From Firmicutes bacterium UBA1764 (GTDB lineage Bacteria; Bacillota; Clostridia; Peptostreptococcales; Anaerovoracaceae), in the NCBI GenBank assembly GCA_002315535.1, contig DCHA01000066.1:37575-60950 (forward strand): DNA of 23,376 bases, read 5' to 3'. Made by a program: the position numbers and the translations under genes. Shown here piece by piece: positions 1 through 7,524 of the stretch. The notes beneath the pieces are model-generated. The model had not been told where the DNA came from and did no database searches. It worked only from the letters and a program-made list of their open reading frames with translations. How positions within the stretch are numbered: the first letter of the stretch is position 1; each line of letters begins with the position of its first letter.

Positions 1-222
1 TGGGAAAGTCTTTTCAACGCCAACGCCTGAAGAAAGCTTTCTTACAGTAAATGTTTCGCTAACGCCACCGTTCTGCATCTTAAGAACGTAACCTTCGAAA
101 ACCTGGATTCTTTCTCTGTTACCTTCCTTGATCTTAAGGGAAACCTTAAGTGTGTCGCCTACTTTGAACTTTGGAAGATCGGTTCTCTCGTATTCCTGTG
201 TGATTGACTTAATTAAATCCAT
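1..222 (-). CDS. rplS: 50S ribosomal protein L19, N-terminal part (runs off the left edge)
   Basis: The first 74 residues of ribosomal protein L19 are visible, beginning MDLIKSITQEYERTDLPKF and continuing through the family's KVGDTLKV, IKEGNRERIQVFEGYVL and TVRKLSSGVGVEKTFP segments. L19 sits at the 30S-50S interface of the ribosome and is about 115 residues long, so roughly the last third lies outside the window. The ATG at 222 is preceded by AAGGAG six bases upstream, which fixes the start. A sigma-A type promoter and a leader with several small stem-loops lie just upstream. The gene is transcribed on its own from a promoter placed immediately after the stop codon of the XerD-like gene. Identification is secure from the sequence itself. 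Confidence 0.97.
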   Translation of the reverse strand, partial: MDLIKSITQEYERTDLPKFKVGDTLKVSLKIKEGNRERIQVFEGYVLKMQNGGVSETFTVRKLSSGVGVEKTFP

Positions 223-316
223 TTTTATTCTCCTTATCGTCACGATGTGTTCTTAAACAAAACACCTTATAACCTTATGTTTTAAGGCTCTGCCAGCGGA
301 GCACACGCAATAAGCA
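223..316 (-). promoter_or_regulatory. Structured 5' leader of rplS, possible L19 leader
   Basis: The roughly 94-base untranslated leader can form four short stems in order: GCTC/GAGC (302-299 with 290-287), CCTTA/TAAGG (287-283 with 277-273, 5-base loop), GTGTT/AACAC (265-261 with 251-247) and ATCG/CGAT (246-243 with 239-236), the last immediately before the Shine-Dalgarno. The first two stems share base 287, so they compete at one position. Low-GC Gram-positive bacteria have a described L19 leader family thought to be autoregulatory. The match here rests on position and hairpins only; no covariance model was run. Confidence 0.4.
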
Positions 317-322
317 CGTAAT

Positions 323-351
323 ATGATAGCAAATTATGAGGCAAAATGCAA
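323..351 (-). promoter_or_regulatory. rplS promoter (sigma-A type)
   Basis: On the minus strand a -35 box TTGCAT (351-346) and a -10 box TATCAT (328-323) are separated by exactly 17 bases. The boxes begin seven bases after the stop codon of the upstream recombinase-like gene, so rplS can be transcribed independently. Expected transcription start is near 316. Confidence 0.75.
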
Positions 352-357
352 GCACTT

Positions 358-1239
358 TTATGCTCTCGGATGAGTTTTATCGTACACATCCATAATTCTT
401 GCCTTGGACAAAGCAATAAACAGCTTTGTCGTGGTAATATCCTCGTTTCCAAGCAGCTCCTGAAGACTCTTTAAGTCCGCGCCGTTCTTAATCATATGAG
501 CTGCAAACGAATTTCGGATTATTTGAGGACTCAAATCGTCAGATATTCCGGTCTTCTGACCATAGTATTTAACGATTTTCCAAATGCCCTGCCTTGTTAT
601 TCTCTCTCCGGCATAATTAAGGAAAAGTGCGCCCAAGTCTTCCTTAGCCCCAACAAGCTTTCCTCTGACATCCTTCATATAAACAAGCATAGCCTTTCTT
701 GCATGCTGGCCCATAGGAATAATCCTTGCCTTGGTATTATCACCATGGCATGAAACAAAGCCTATTCGAAGATCGAGGTCCTGTATATTTAAAGCGGCAA
801 GCTCACTCGCCTTAAGCCCGCAGGCATATAAAAGCTCAAGCATTGCCTTATCTCTCTTTCCGAGATCGCTTTCATCCGGCTCATCAAGCAAATGAACAAT
901 CTGCTCTATTGATAAATACTCCGGAACCTTATATTCAACCTTAGGGACCTTTACATTAAATGCAGGATTCTTAGTAATTCTGCCCTTAATACGCAAGAAT
1001 TCAAAATACTTTCTGACAGAAACCATTTTCCTGTTTACTGTAGAACCTCGTTTTCCTTCTCGTTTCAGGTCATTTAAGAATGCCTTTATGTCCTCCTGCC
1101 TGGAATCGAATATTCCTTTTCCATGCTTTTGGATATATGTTTCATATTCTTTAACATCAGCAACATAGGCATTGGCCGTTGCATCAGATGTGCCCTGCTC
1201 ATCAATTAAGTATTTTTTGAATTCTATTTCGTTAGTCAT
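358..1239 (-). CDS. Tyrosine recombinase XerC/XerD-like protein lacking catalytic residues
   Basis: A 293-residue protein with the full Xer layout: an N-terminal SAM-like core-binding domain (about 1-90, with the linker segment VNRKMVSVRKYFEFL) and a C-terminal catalytic-type domain (about 105-293) ending THPRA as Xer proteins do. Aligned by eye to E. coli XerD, spacing between the C-terminal catalytic positions is identical, but the residues are not: R148 is K143, K172 is D167, H244 is Q239, H270 is N265 and the nucleophile Y279 is F274 (codon TTT). Only R247 survives, as R242. Length, domain order and reading frame are intact, so this does not look like a decaying pseudogene. It may bind DNA without cutting it; streptococci have a comparable XerD-like protein with altered active site. 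ATG at 1239 has AGAGG 11 bases upstream. The gene has its own promoter. Confidence 0.88.
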   Translation of the reverse strand: MTNEIEFKKYLIDEQGTSDATANAYVADVKEYETYIQKHGKGIFDSRQEDIKAFLNDLKREGKRGSTVNRKMVSVRKYFEFLRIKGRITKNPAFNVKVPKVEYKVPEYLSIEQIVHLLDEPDESDLGKRDKAMLELLYACGLKASELAALNIQDLDLRIGFVSCHGDNTKARIIPMGQHARKAMLVYMKDVRGKLVGAKEDLGALFLNYAGERITRQGIWKIVKYYGQKTGISDDLSPQIIRNSFAAHMIKNGADLKSLQELLGNEDITTTKLFIALSKARIMDVYDKTHPRA

Positions 1240-1286
1240 ATTACTGCTGGCCTCTGAAAGCTTGGTTAACTATAACAATATACAGT

Positions 1287-1315
1287 ATTATATTCTTTTA
1301 GGGTCAAATAGTAAA
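1287..1315 (-). promoter_or_regulatory. Promoter of the XerD-like gene
   Basis: Minus-strand -35 TTTACT (1315-1310) and consensus -10 TATAAT (1292-1287) with a 17-base spacer. The expected start near 1280 gives a leader of about 40 bases. It lies in the 117-base gap after the oxidoreductase gene, where no convincing terminator is seen. Confidence 0.7.
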
Positions 1316-1356
1316 GAACACATCTGAAATGCTGAAAATTGGGCGAAAATACAGCC

Positions 1357-3294
1357 TTAATATACATTTACTGCAGCATCATATGCAGTTCTCATTGCAC
1401 GCTCAACTGTTGAAACCTTTGTGCAGTCACCGATATCAACAAACTTGATGCCGGGAACGCGGAGTGCTTCACGCTGCTCGCTGTTTGGCTTCATTCCAAG
1501 AGCCAATACCACGCTTGGGGCTTCAATAGTCTTCTCCTCGCCGCTTTCAAGCTCAAGGTAGCTTACTACGCCGCCTTCAAGCTTTTGGCACTTGCAATTG
1601 GTAAGTACATGCAGGTTCTTTTCCTTGCCCATATGATAAAGCATTGTTTCGCGAAGAGAAACTGATGCATCCGGAGCAAGCTCACTTTGCATTTCAAGAA
1701 TAGTAACATCCTTGCCCATTCTTGCAAGGTGAAGAGCTGTTTCACATCCAACCTGTCCGCCTCCAAGAACAAGAACCTTGTCAGCAAGCTCTGACTCATG
1801 ACCATAGGCCTTAGGAGCAGCAACAACAGTCTCAGGGCTAATTCCCGGAATTGGCGGGAAGAGGCTTGTTGCTCCAAGTGCGCAGAGAATATAATCAGGA
1901 TTCTCAGCCTTGAGCATCTCAGCGGTAACAGTAGTATTGAGTTTGATTTCTGCTCCGGACTTTTCGGTCTGAGCGATCATATAGTTCTTAAACTTTCTGA
2001 GTGCTGATTTGAAATCTGCATAATCAGCGAAATTAAGCTGTCCGCCAAGCTTGTCACTTGCTTCATAAAGTGTAACCTCATGACCACGCTGACGGCATAC
2101 AATTGCGGCCTCCATACCGGCAACGCCACCACCGACAATGGCAACCTTGCAGGAACGCTTAGGCATTCTCTCATTTTCACCAAACATCTTTTGTTCAAAG
2201 CCGGCAACAGGGTTTACTGCGCAGACAAACTTTGTTTCAAAGCAAGCACTGTCATGGCATCTGAGGCACTTAATGCAAGGTACTATATCCTCGCTGCGTC
2301 CTTCCCAAGCCTTTTCAGGCATCATAGGATCTGCAATAAGACCGCGGCCAATAGCAACAAGATCAGCACCGCCTTCGGCAATGATGCGCTCTACGTCTTC
2401 AGGCTTTTGAACGCCGCCTAAGGTTACAATAGGAATCTTGCAGCCCATTTTCTTAAGAGCGGCCGCATACTGAATATTTGGCATTTCCGGATCATAGCAT
2501 GTCGGGTGAACAGCTGACATGCCGTCATCTGCCCAAAGGCAGCCGGCAGAAACATGAAGAATATCTATTTTACCTTCAATAAGCTTTGAGAGCTCATAAA
2601 TATCATTAACACTAATTCCGCCTTCAATTTTTTCTGATCCTGATACACGAAGCTCGATTAGCACTTTTCTGCCGATACGAGCGCGAATAGCATCAAGAAC
2701 CATAATGAGGAAACGAGCACGGTTTTCTATAGAGCCGCCAAACTCGTCTGTTCTCTTATTGAAATAAGGTGAAAGGAACTGTCCGAAAACAAGGGAATGC
2801 CCAAAGTGAAGAAGCAGAGCATCTGCACCAACCTCAGCGATCTTTTCTGCGGCAAATGCAAAACGTTCGCAAAGATATTCCATATATTCCTTTGGCATTT
2901 CTTCTGATGGCTCCGGAGCCATTAAAGGATTACCTGCTGATACAGCATAAGGCTTATCAAGAATCGGAGTTCCGCATTCGAGGCAAACCTTAGCGCCATA
3001 GAAATGAATGGCATCTACAGCATCCTGCAGATAATAGACATTTTGCTTTGTGTATACATCAAAATGAGCATGCTCCCCATCGGATACCGGAGTTGGGAAA
3101 ATGCTGACACCACCGATATTTACGCAAGCAGCCCCACCCTTTGCACGCATAGCATAATGCTCAATTACCGGCTTTGTTGGGTAGCACTCGCTTCCCTGAA
3201 GGGAATGCAGTGTCATTGGGGGTGTAACAATTCTGTTTTTAAATACCACATTACCAACTGTAAATGGTGAAAATATATTTGGATATTTGTTCAT
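1357..3294 (-). CDS. Fe-S/FMN/FAD oxidoreductase, old yellow enzyme / 2,4-dienoyl-CoA reductase family
   Basis: The 645-residue protein has the three-part build of 2,4-dienoyl-CoA reductase, enoate reductase and BaiCD/BaiH enzymes. Residues 1-335 form an FMN TIM barrel (NRIVTPPM near 20; QFLSPYFNKRTDEFGGS near 172). Cysteines 340, 343, 346 and 358 are placed to hold a 4Fe-4S cluster, with an extra C351. Residues 383-645 are the FAD/NAD(P)H part, with GGGVAGMEAA at 388 and GGGQVG at 511. Such enzymes pass electrons from NAD(P)H through FAD, Fe-S and FMN to an alpha,beta-unsaturated or similar substrate. Two deviations: the proton-donor tyrosine of FadH (Y166, motif GYL) is replaced by L168 in HFGHSLVFG, and the cluster motif is CX2CX2CX11C rather than CX2CX3CX11C. 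It starts six bases after the permease gene with no good ribosome binding site, implying translational coupling. Substrate is unknown; bile acid, enoate or aromatic acid reduction are guesses. Confidence 0.88.
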   Translation of the reverse strand: MNKYPNIFSPFTVGNVVFKNRIVTPPMTLHSLQGSECYPTKPVIEHYAMRAKGGAACVNIGGVSIFPTPVSDGEHAHFDVYTKQNVYYLQDAVDAIHFYGAKVCLECGTPILDKPYAVSAGNPLMAPEPSEEMPKEYMEYLCERFAFAAEKIAEVGADALLLHFGHSLVFGQFLSPYFNKRTDEFGGSIENRARFLIMVLDAIRARIGRKVLIELRVSGSEKIEGGISVNDIYELSKLIEGKIDILHVSAGCLWADDGMSAVHPTCYDPEMPNIQYAAALKKMGCKIPIVTLGGVQKPEDVERIIAEGGADLVAIGRGLIADPMMPEKAWEGRSEDIVPCIKCLRCHDSACFETKFVCAVNPVAGFEQKMFGENERMPKRSCKVAIVGGGVAGMEAAIVCRQRGHEVTLYEASDKLGGQLNFADYADFKSALRKFKNYMIAQTEKSGAEIKLNTTVTAEMLKAENPDYILCALGATSLFPPIPGISPETVVAAPKAYGHESELADKVLVLGGGQVGCETALHLARMGKDVTILEMQSELAPDASVSLRETMLYHMGKEKNLHVLTNCKCQKLEGGVVSYLELESGEEKTIEAPSVVLALGMKPNSEQREALRVPGIKFVDIGDCTKVSTVERAMRTAYDAAVNVY

Positions 3295-3300
3295 TTTTTA

Positions 3301-4320
3301 CTATTTAGGTGCACTTCCCATAACCTTCTTAGCGGCATTTTCTGCTGTTCTTGTCTGCATTACATCAAAGCTTACTGCGAACAGGAGAACAATTCCGAGT
3401 GCAACGTACTGCCAGTATTGGTTAATATTGAGGAAATTCATGCCGGAGTTTAATACTGCGATGATGAGAACACCGATAACCATGTTGCTCATCTTTCCGC
3501 CGCCTCCGCCCATCTTGATTCCGCCAAGCATTGCTCCGGCCATTACAGTAAATTCTGCACCTATACCCATTGAGTTATTTACGGCACCGATCTTGCCGAT
3601 GTTTACAACCTGTGCAACACCAAAGAAGAAGCCTGCGATTGCAAAGATTGCTATTCTCATCTTTGCAACGGATACTCCGGAGAGTGCAACAGCATCAGGG
3701 TTTGATCCGAGAGCATATACGTTTCTTCCGAAATAAGTCTTATTCAAAATGAAGGATCCGATTGCGACCATAACTATCGCTACGACTACGCCGGATTTCA
3801 AATAACTGTTTCCGATGAACTTAATATTGTATCCGCCAAGGGTCTTGAACCATGGAGAAAGTCCCTGGAAGGTTCTAGTCATACCACCGGAGAGCAGATA
3901 CGATGCACCGTTTAAGCAGTACTGCATTCCCAAGGTGATGATGAACGGGAATACCCTAAGCCATGAATACATAACGCCGTTAAAGCCCGAGAGGATAATC
4001 GCAAGGCCGATACCGACGATAAATGTTATGAGGAAGTTGCCTACCTTTCCATCAACAAGAGCCATAACTATGCCGACGGTTGAGAGGATGAAGCCTGTTG
4101 AAAGGTCCATTGCTCCGCCAAGCATGATGAAGGTTATGCCTACGCCGATGATGAAAAGATATGCGTTTTGACCGAGTACGTTCATCAGGTTTGCAAGGCT
4201 GATGAATGAGCGGCCTGTAAAAATCGGACAAAGAACTCCGAATACGGCGAGCAGTACTATTAAAAGGAGAACCATCATGTTGTCCTTTAATAGAAGGCCG
4301 AATGTTTTTTTCTTTTTCAT
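3301..4320 (-). CDS. ABC transporter permease, CUT2 / ribose-type (BPD_transp_2)
   Basis: A 339-residue integral membrane protein of the RbsC family, forming the channel of an ABC importer. It opens MKKKKTFGLLLKDNMMVLLL, then has about eight to ten hydrophobic spans. The family hallmark GGAMDLSTG (RbsC GGIDLSVG) is near residue 68, the cytoplasmic loop GRNVYALGSNPDAVALSG contacts the ATPase, and the AGAMLGG motif and terminal spans follow. The start at 4320 has GGAG ten bases upstream inside the last codons of the ATPase gene, which ends five bases before. A glycine run (KMGGGGGKM near 272) sits where related permeases have a short loop. Sugars are the usual CUT2 cargo, but this family also carries purine nucleosides, autoinducers and other small molecules, so the substrate cannot be read from it. 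Confidence 0.93.
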   Translation of the reverse strand: MKKKKTFGLLLKDNMMVLLLIVLLAVFGVLCPIFTGRSFISLANLMNVLGQNAYLFIIGVGITFIMLGGAMDLSTGFILSTVGIVMALVDGKVGNFLITFIVGIGLAIILSGFNGVMYSWLRVFPFIITLGMQYCLNGASYLLSGGMTRTFQGLSPWFKTLGGYNIKFIGNSYLKSGVVVAIVMVAIGSFILNKTYFGRNVYALGSNPDAVALSGVSVAKMRIAIFAIAGFFFGVAQVVNIGKIGAVNNSMGIGAEFTVMAGAMLGGIKMGGGGGKMSNMVIGVLIIAVLNSGMNFLNINQYWQYVALGIVLLFAVSFDVMQTRTAENAAKKVMGSAPK

Positions 4321-4325
4321 TTGAA

Positions 4326-5831
4326 TTACGCTCCTATATCATTTTGAGAGCTTGATGCCAGGTCTAAGATCTTTTCCTGTGAGAACTGATTCTTTTCAAG
4401 CTCACCTGCTAAACACTTTTCTCCGAATACAATTATGCGGTCTGACATTCCGAGAAGCTCTTCCATGTCAGATGTAATCATGATTACGCACTTACCGTGC
4501 TCGCACATATCATTGATTAGTTCATAAATTTCATATTTAGCGCCAACGTCAATGCCTCGGGTCGGCTCATCGAAAATAACGATGTCAGCTTCTACAGCCA
4601 TAGCCTTTGCTACAACGACCTTCTGCTGGTTGCCTCCGGAAAGTGTGAACACCTTAGTGCGCTTTAAATCCGGAGCCTTGATTCTCATGCTCTTGCCGTA
4701 AAAATCCGCAATCCTTCCTTCTTCCTTTTGGTCTACAACGCCAAGGTGTGAAATCTTCGGCAAAACATTATATACGGTGTTCCACGAAATAGTTTCTGAG
4801 AGGAAGCAGCCTTCACGTTTGCGATCCTCCGGAATCAGGCAAATTCCGTATTTATGCATCGCATCATGCGGGCTTGTGATGTTTGCGAGCTTTCCGTTAA
4901 TGTAAACCTCGCCCCACTGCTTCTTTTCCGCACCGTAGACTACCTTCATAATCTCTGTACGGCCAGCCCCAACAAGTCCTGAAATACCGAGGACCTCTCC
5001 GCTGCGTGCTTTAAGTGAAATATTTTTTACACCGTTTCCGGTGAGGTTTTTAAGTTCAAGGCATACATCACCAATCTGTGCATTTCTCGGTGGGAATGTC
5101 GCAGACATTTCGCGACCTACCATGTTCTTGATAAGCTCTGCCCTGTTTGTTTCCTTTGTGTTTAAAGTCGTGATATAAATACCATCACGCAAAATGGAAA
5201 CTCTATCAGTAAGTTCGAATACCTCATCGAGTCTGTGAGATATAAAGATGATTGCAACGCCCTTATCACGAAGTCTTCTTACTATCTTAAATAGAATTTC
5301 AACTTCTGCGATTGATAATGGAGCGGTAGGCTCGTCAAGGATCAGAATTTTTGCATCCTTTGAAACAGCCTTTGCAATTTCTACAATCTGCATATGACCC
5401 GGAGTTAATTCACGAACCGGGGTTTCGGGGTTAATGTCGACACCAAAATCATCAAAAAGCTCCTGAGCAATTTTGTTCATCTTCTTTTGATTAACAAGCT
5501 TGCCAAGCTTTTGTCCGTAGCAAATATTTTCAGCGGCAGAAAGCGCATCAATCAGGTTAAACTCCTGGTAAATGCATTCTATGCCATGCTGCCTTGCAAT
5601 CAGCGGTGTCATTGCGGTATAACAATCACCTTCTACGGTAATTGTTCCGCCGTCCGGAGCATGAGCTCCTGTAATTGTTTTAATAAAAGTAGATTTTCCG
5701 GCACCGTTTTCACCAATCAAGGCGTGAACCTCTCCGGGATAAAAGTCGATTGAGACATTATCCAAGGCCACAACGCCGGGAAATACTTTTCTGATATCCT
5801 TTAATGATAAGACCGGTTGTTTTGTCTCCAC
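4326..5831 (-). CDS. ABC transporter ATP-binding protein, CUT2 double-ATPase (RbsA/MglA type)
   Basis: A 501-residue ATPase with two fused nucleotide-binding domains, which energises the neighbouring permease. The first domain has Walker A GENGAGKS (40-47), a signature reading LTPGHMQ (142-148) where LSGGQ would stand, and Walker B ILILDEPTA (162-170). The second has the degenerate Walker A GLVGAGRTE typical of this class, an intact LSGGNQQKV and Walker B IVIFDEPTRGIDVG. This pairing is the rule in RbsA/MglA proteins. The start is GTG at 5831, with AGGAG seven bases upstream; the reading starts METKQPVLSLKDIRKVFPGV. It is the second gene of the operon, separated from the binding-protein gene by 98 bases that contain a strong hairpin. 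Confidence 0.94.
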   Translation of the reverse strand: METKQPVLSLKDIRKVFPGVVALDNVSIDFYPGEVHALIGENGAGKSTFIKTITGAHAPDGGTITVEGDCYTAMTPLIARQHGIECIYQEFNLIDALSAAENICYGQKLGKLVNQKKMNKIAQELFDDFGVDINPETPVRELTPGHMQIVEIAKAVSKDAKILILDEPTAPLSIAEVEILFKIVRRLRDKGVAIIFISHRLDEVFELTDRVSILRDGIYITTLNTKETNRAELIKNMVGREMSATFPPRNAQIGDVCLELKNLTGNGVKNISLKARSGEVLGISGLVGAGRTEIMKVVYGAEKKQWGEVYINGKLANITSPHDAMHKYGICLIPEDRKREGCFLSETISWNTVYNVLPKISHLGVVDQKEEGRIADFYGKSMRIKAPDLKRTKVFTLSGGNQQKVVVAKAMAVEADIVIFDEPTRGIDVGAKYEIYELINDMCEHGKCVIMITSDMEELLGMSDRIIVFGEKCLAGELEKNQFSQEKILDLASSSQNDIGA

Positions 5832-5853
5832 AGTCGTTCTCCTTAGTAAATAA

Positions 5854-5881
5854 TATAGGGGGATATTAAATTCCCCCTATA
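5854..5881 (-). other. Strong intercistronic hairpin between binding-protein and ATPase genes
   Basis: TATAGGGGGA and TCCCCCTATA form a perfect 10-bp stem with an 8-base loop, 48 bases after the binding-protein stop. The following minus-strand bases are only weakly T-rich, so it is more likely a partial terminator or an mRNA-stabilising stem that raises binding-protein levels over the membrane parts, as known for malE-malF-type operons. Role is inferred. Confidence 0.75.
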
Positions 5882-5929
5882 ATCACATTTAATCTAAACT
5901 ACTTAATAAAGTAAATCAGACTGTTTTAT

Positions 5930-7078
5930 TTAGTTTGAAAATTTAGCGTTCTTGTATTCGAGTGCAGGGTTAATGTCGCCTGTCTGCCATGTCTGTTCGA
6001 AACCATATACATTAACAGTTGTTACAGTGTCGTAGTATGTTTCGCCATAAACCCAAGTATAACCTTCTGTTCCGCATGCTGAAAGAAGGATGTCAGCAAG
6101 GTGTTCGCCTGTGAGTACAGGAGGAATTACAACTTCTCCGTCTCTCATAATAGGAGCATCACCATATGTTGAATATCCCTTGATAGCGTTAGCGGACTTG
6201 TCTTCAGCAGCAGCATTGTACATTTCTGTGAATGTTGTATCCTCTGCATAGCATGGGATTACGCAGAAATCTGCGAGATCGAGATTGTTCTGTTCAGCAA
6301 AGTCTGCGCATGCAGCAGCAGCGCCCATTGCTTCTTCAGGTTCATATGCGATAAAGATTCTGCAGTTTGGATGTGCACCGAGAACGTCCTGAGCATTGCT
6401 GTAAGCATCGTCGTATGCAGATTCGCCGTAGCTGGATGTTGTAGCAACTCTTGTTAAGATGCTGGAAGCATCAACTGTTCCTACGATAGCATTTGAACGA
6501 TAAACACCGTCCTGAATGTCTGTGTATACGTCGCAAGCAACTTCATACTTTCCGTCAACCTGAGGAACGTTTCCGCCTTCAGCGACTCTCTGCTTTGCCC
6601 AGTCTTCTGCAGACTGAACTGCGAACATACCTGTAATTTCGTAAGCTGTGTAAACGTTTCCGCAGATTTCGTAGCTTGGGTCTGCACCGAGCATTGCAAC
6701 AGCAATACCTGCGTCAACAGCCTGAGCAACTACGTCCTGGAGCATGTCAACAGACATAGCAGCGATCATAAGAGCGCCAACGTTGCCTGCTGCGATAGCA
6801 TCTTCAACGAATGTTACCTGCTTGGTTGGGTCGCCTGCAGCATCCTTCTTTACATATGTAAAGCCCTGTGCTTCCATTACAGCGCCCATTGCGTCATTGA
6901 TGATGATGAGTCCTTCTGCACCTGTTGTTGGGAGAATTGACCATACTTCCTTCTGTCCGTTCCACTGGAAGCCTTCAGATACCGGTTCTGTAGAAGGTTC
7001 TTCTGTCTTTTTGTCACCGCATGCTGCAAGAGCAAAAATCATTGCGAGTGCTAAAATAATTGCTAATACTTTTTTCAT
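5930..7078 (-). CDS. Sugar-type ABC transporter solute-binding lipoprotein (Peripla_BP_4 fold)
   Basis: A 382-residue lipoprotein and first gene of the transport operon. The signal peptide MKKVLAIILALAMIFALAAC ends in a lipobox with lipidated C20, followed by a charged linker rich in E, S and T. The body has the two-lobe type I binding-protein pattern, with a lobe-one segment AIAAGNVGALMIAAMSVDML and a second-lobe segment KGYSTYGDAPIMRDGEVVIPP. I place the start at the ATG at 7078 because GGAGG lies five bases upstream; an in-frame ATG 18 bases earlier would put that site inside the coding sequence. The protein captures the substrate outside the membrane for the following ATPase and permease. 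The ligand is unknown. It is longer than ribose-binding proteins (about 300 residues), nearer to the xylose/BMP-like size. Confidence 0.9.
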   Translation of the reverse strand: MKKVLAIILALAMIFALAACGDKKTEEPSTEPVSEGFQWNGQKEVWSILPTTGAEGLIIINDAMGAVMEAQGFTYVKKDAAGDPTKQVTFVEDAIAAGNVGALMIAAMSVDMLQDVVAQAVDAGIAVAMLGADPSYEICGNVYTAYEITGMFAVQSAEDWAKQRVAEGGNVPQVDGKYEVACDVYTDIQDGVYRSNAIVGTVDASSILTRVATTSSYGESAYDDAYSNAQDVLGAHPNCRIFIAYEPEEAMGAAAACADFAEQNNLDLADFCVIPCYAEDTTFTEMYNAAAEDKSANAIKGYSTYGDAPIMRDGEVVIPPVLTGEHLADILLSACGTEGYTWVYGETYYDTVTTVNVYGFEQTWQTGDINPALEYKNAKFSN

Positions 7079-7131
7079 TTTTTCCTCCATGTTCAATAGA
7101 AAATCATAAATAAATGTTCTATATTATGCTA

Positions 7132-7160
7132 ATTATTTCACAGAGGTTATGGAATAACAA
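7132..7160 (-). promoter_or_regulatory. Probable promoter of the transporter-oxidoreductase operon
   Basis: Minus-strand TTGTTA (7160-7155) and AATAAT (7137-7132) with a 17-base spacer, giving a start near 7125 and a leader of about 47 bases. The -10 is imperfect (AATAAT for TATAAT), so confidence is moderate. Confidence 0.5.
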
Positions 7161-7176
7161 TACACAAAAAGGCATA

Positions 7177-7197
7177 ATAAAAAAGGGAAAACCCCTT
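7177..7197 (-). terminator. Short terminator-like stem upstream of the transport operon
   Basis: Minus strand AAGGG, loop GTTTT, CCCTT, then a run of T. The stem is only 5 bp. A further CCCTT about 20 bases upstream (near 7216-7220) could pair with the same AAGGG, giving an alternative structure. Confidence 0.4.
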
Positions 7198-7365
7198 GAT
7201 TTTTCAGTGTATTTTAAGGGAATAAAAGTCCTCAATTCTGGTACTGAAATGATTCTTTGTTAATTATATGTTGCTTATATATTAAAAATTTGTTAATATT
7301 TAAGTGATGTTTAGAAATAGACATCATAGATCTCTAATCCCAATACCCCTTTTTGAAACAAAATG
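7198..7365. other. AT-rich intergenic stretch without a recognised gene
   Basis: No credible coding frame, tRNA or known riboswitch is seen. The segment is strongly AT-rich. The only structure noted is the alternative pairing partner for the weak terminator at 7177-7197. Confidence 0.5.
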
Positions 7366-7524
7366 CTCGGCCCCCCTGCTGAGTGTTTTGTTCTTTTTTG
7401 CGAAAAAAAGAAAGAAAAAACAACCTAGTTTAGTAAAATAAAGGGCCCCCAACAGGCCTGCCTGTTGGGGAAAAGGAGTCGCAGCGAAACTAGCGCGCGA
7501 CTTTTTATGCAATAAAAAAGTCGC
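7366..7524. repeat. Cluster of interlocking inverted repeats downstream of tRNA-Arg
   Basis: Within about 160 bases lie five inverted repeats: CTCGGC/GCTGAG (7366-7371 with 7378-7383, one G-T pair), TTCTTTTTT/AAAAAAGAA (7391-7399 with 7404-7412), CCCCAACAGG/CCTGTTGGGG (7447-7456 with 7461-7470, perfect, 4-base loop), GTCGC/GCGAC (7478-7482 with 7497-7501) and GCGACTTTTT/AAAAAGTCGC (7497-7506 with 7515-7524). The last shares an arm with the tRNA terminator, so GTCGC or GCGAC arms recur four times at 7478, 7497, 7520 and 7541. No coding frame here is credible. It may be an interspersed palindromic element or a structured RNA. Confidence 0.6.

Noticed and set aside
1357..3294. Assignment as BaiCD, BaiH or bilirubin reductase BilR
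   Set aside because: Only the shared family architecture is visible; neighbouring bai genes are absent and the active-site region does not show the residues I associate with BilR.
3287..3736. 149-codon plus-strand frame opposite the permease gene
   Set aside because: Antisense shadow of a membrane protein gene; no ribosome binding site and a hydrophobic, proline-rich translation without family features.
5930..7096. Start of the ABC binding protein at 7096
   Set aside because: That start would place the GGAGG Shine-Dalgarno inside the coding sequence and put MNMEEK before a standard signal peptide; 7078 fits better.
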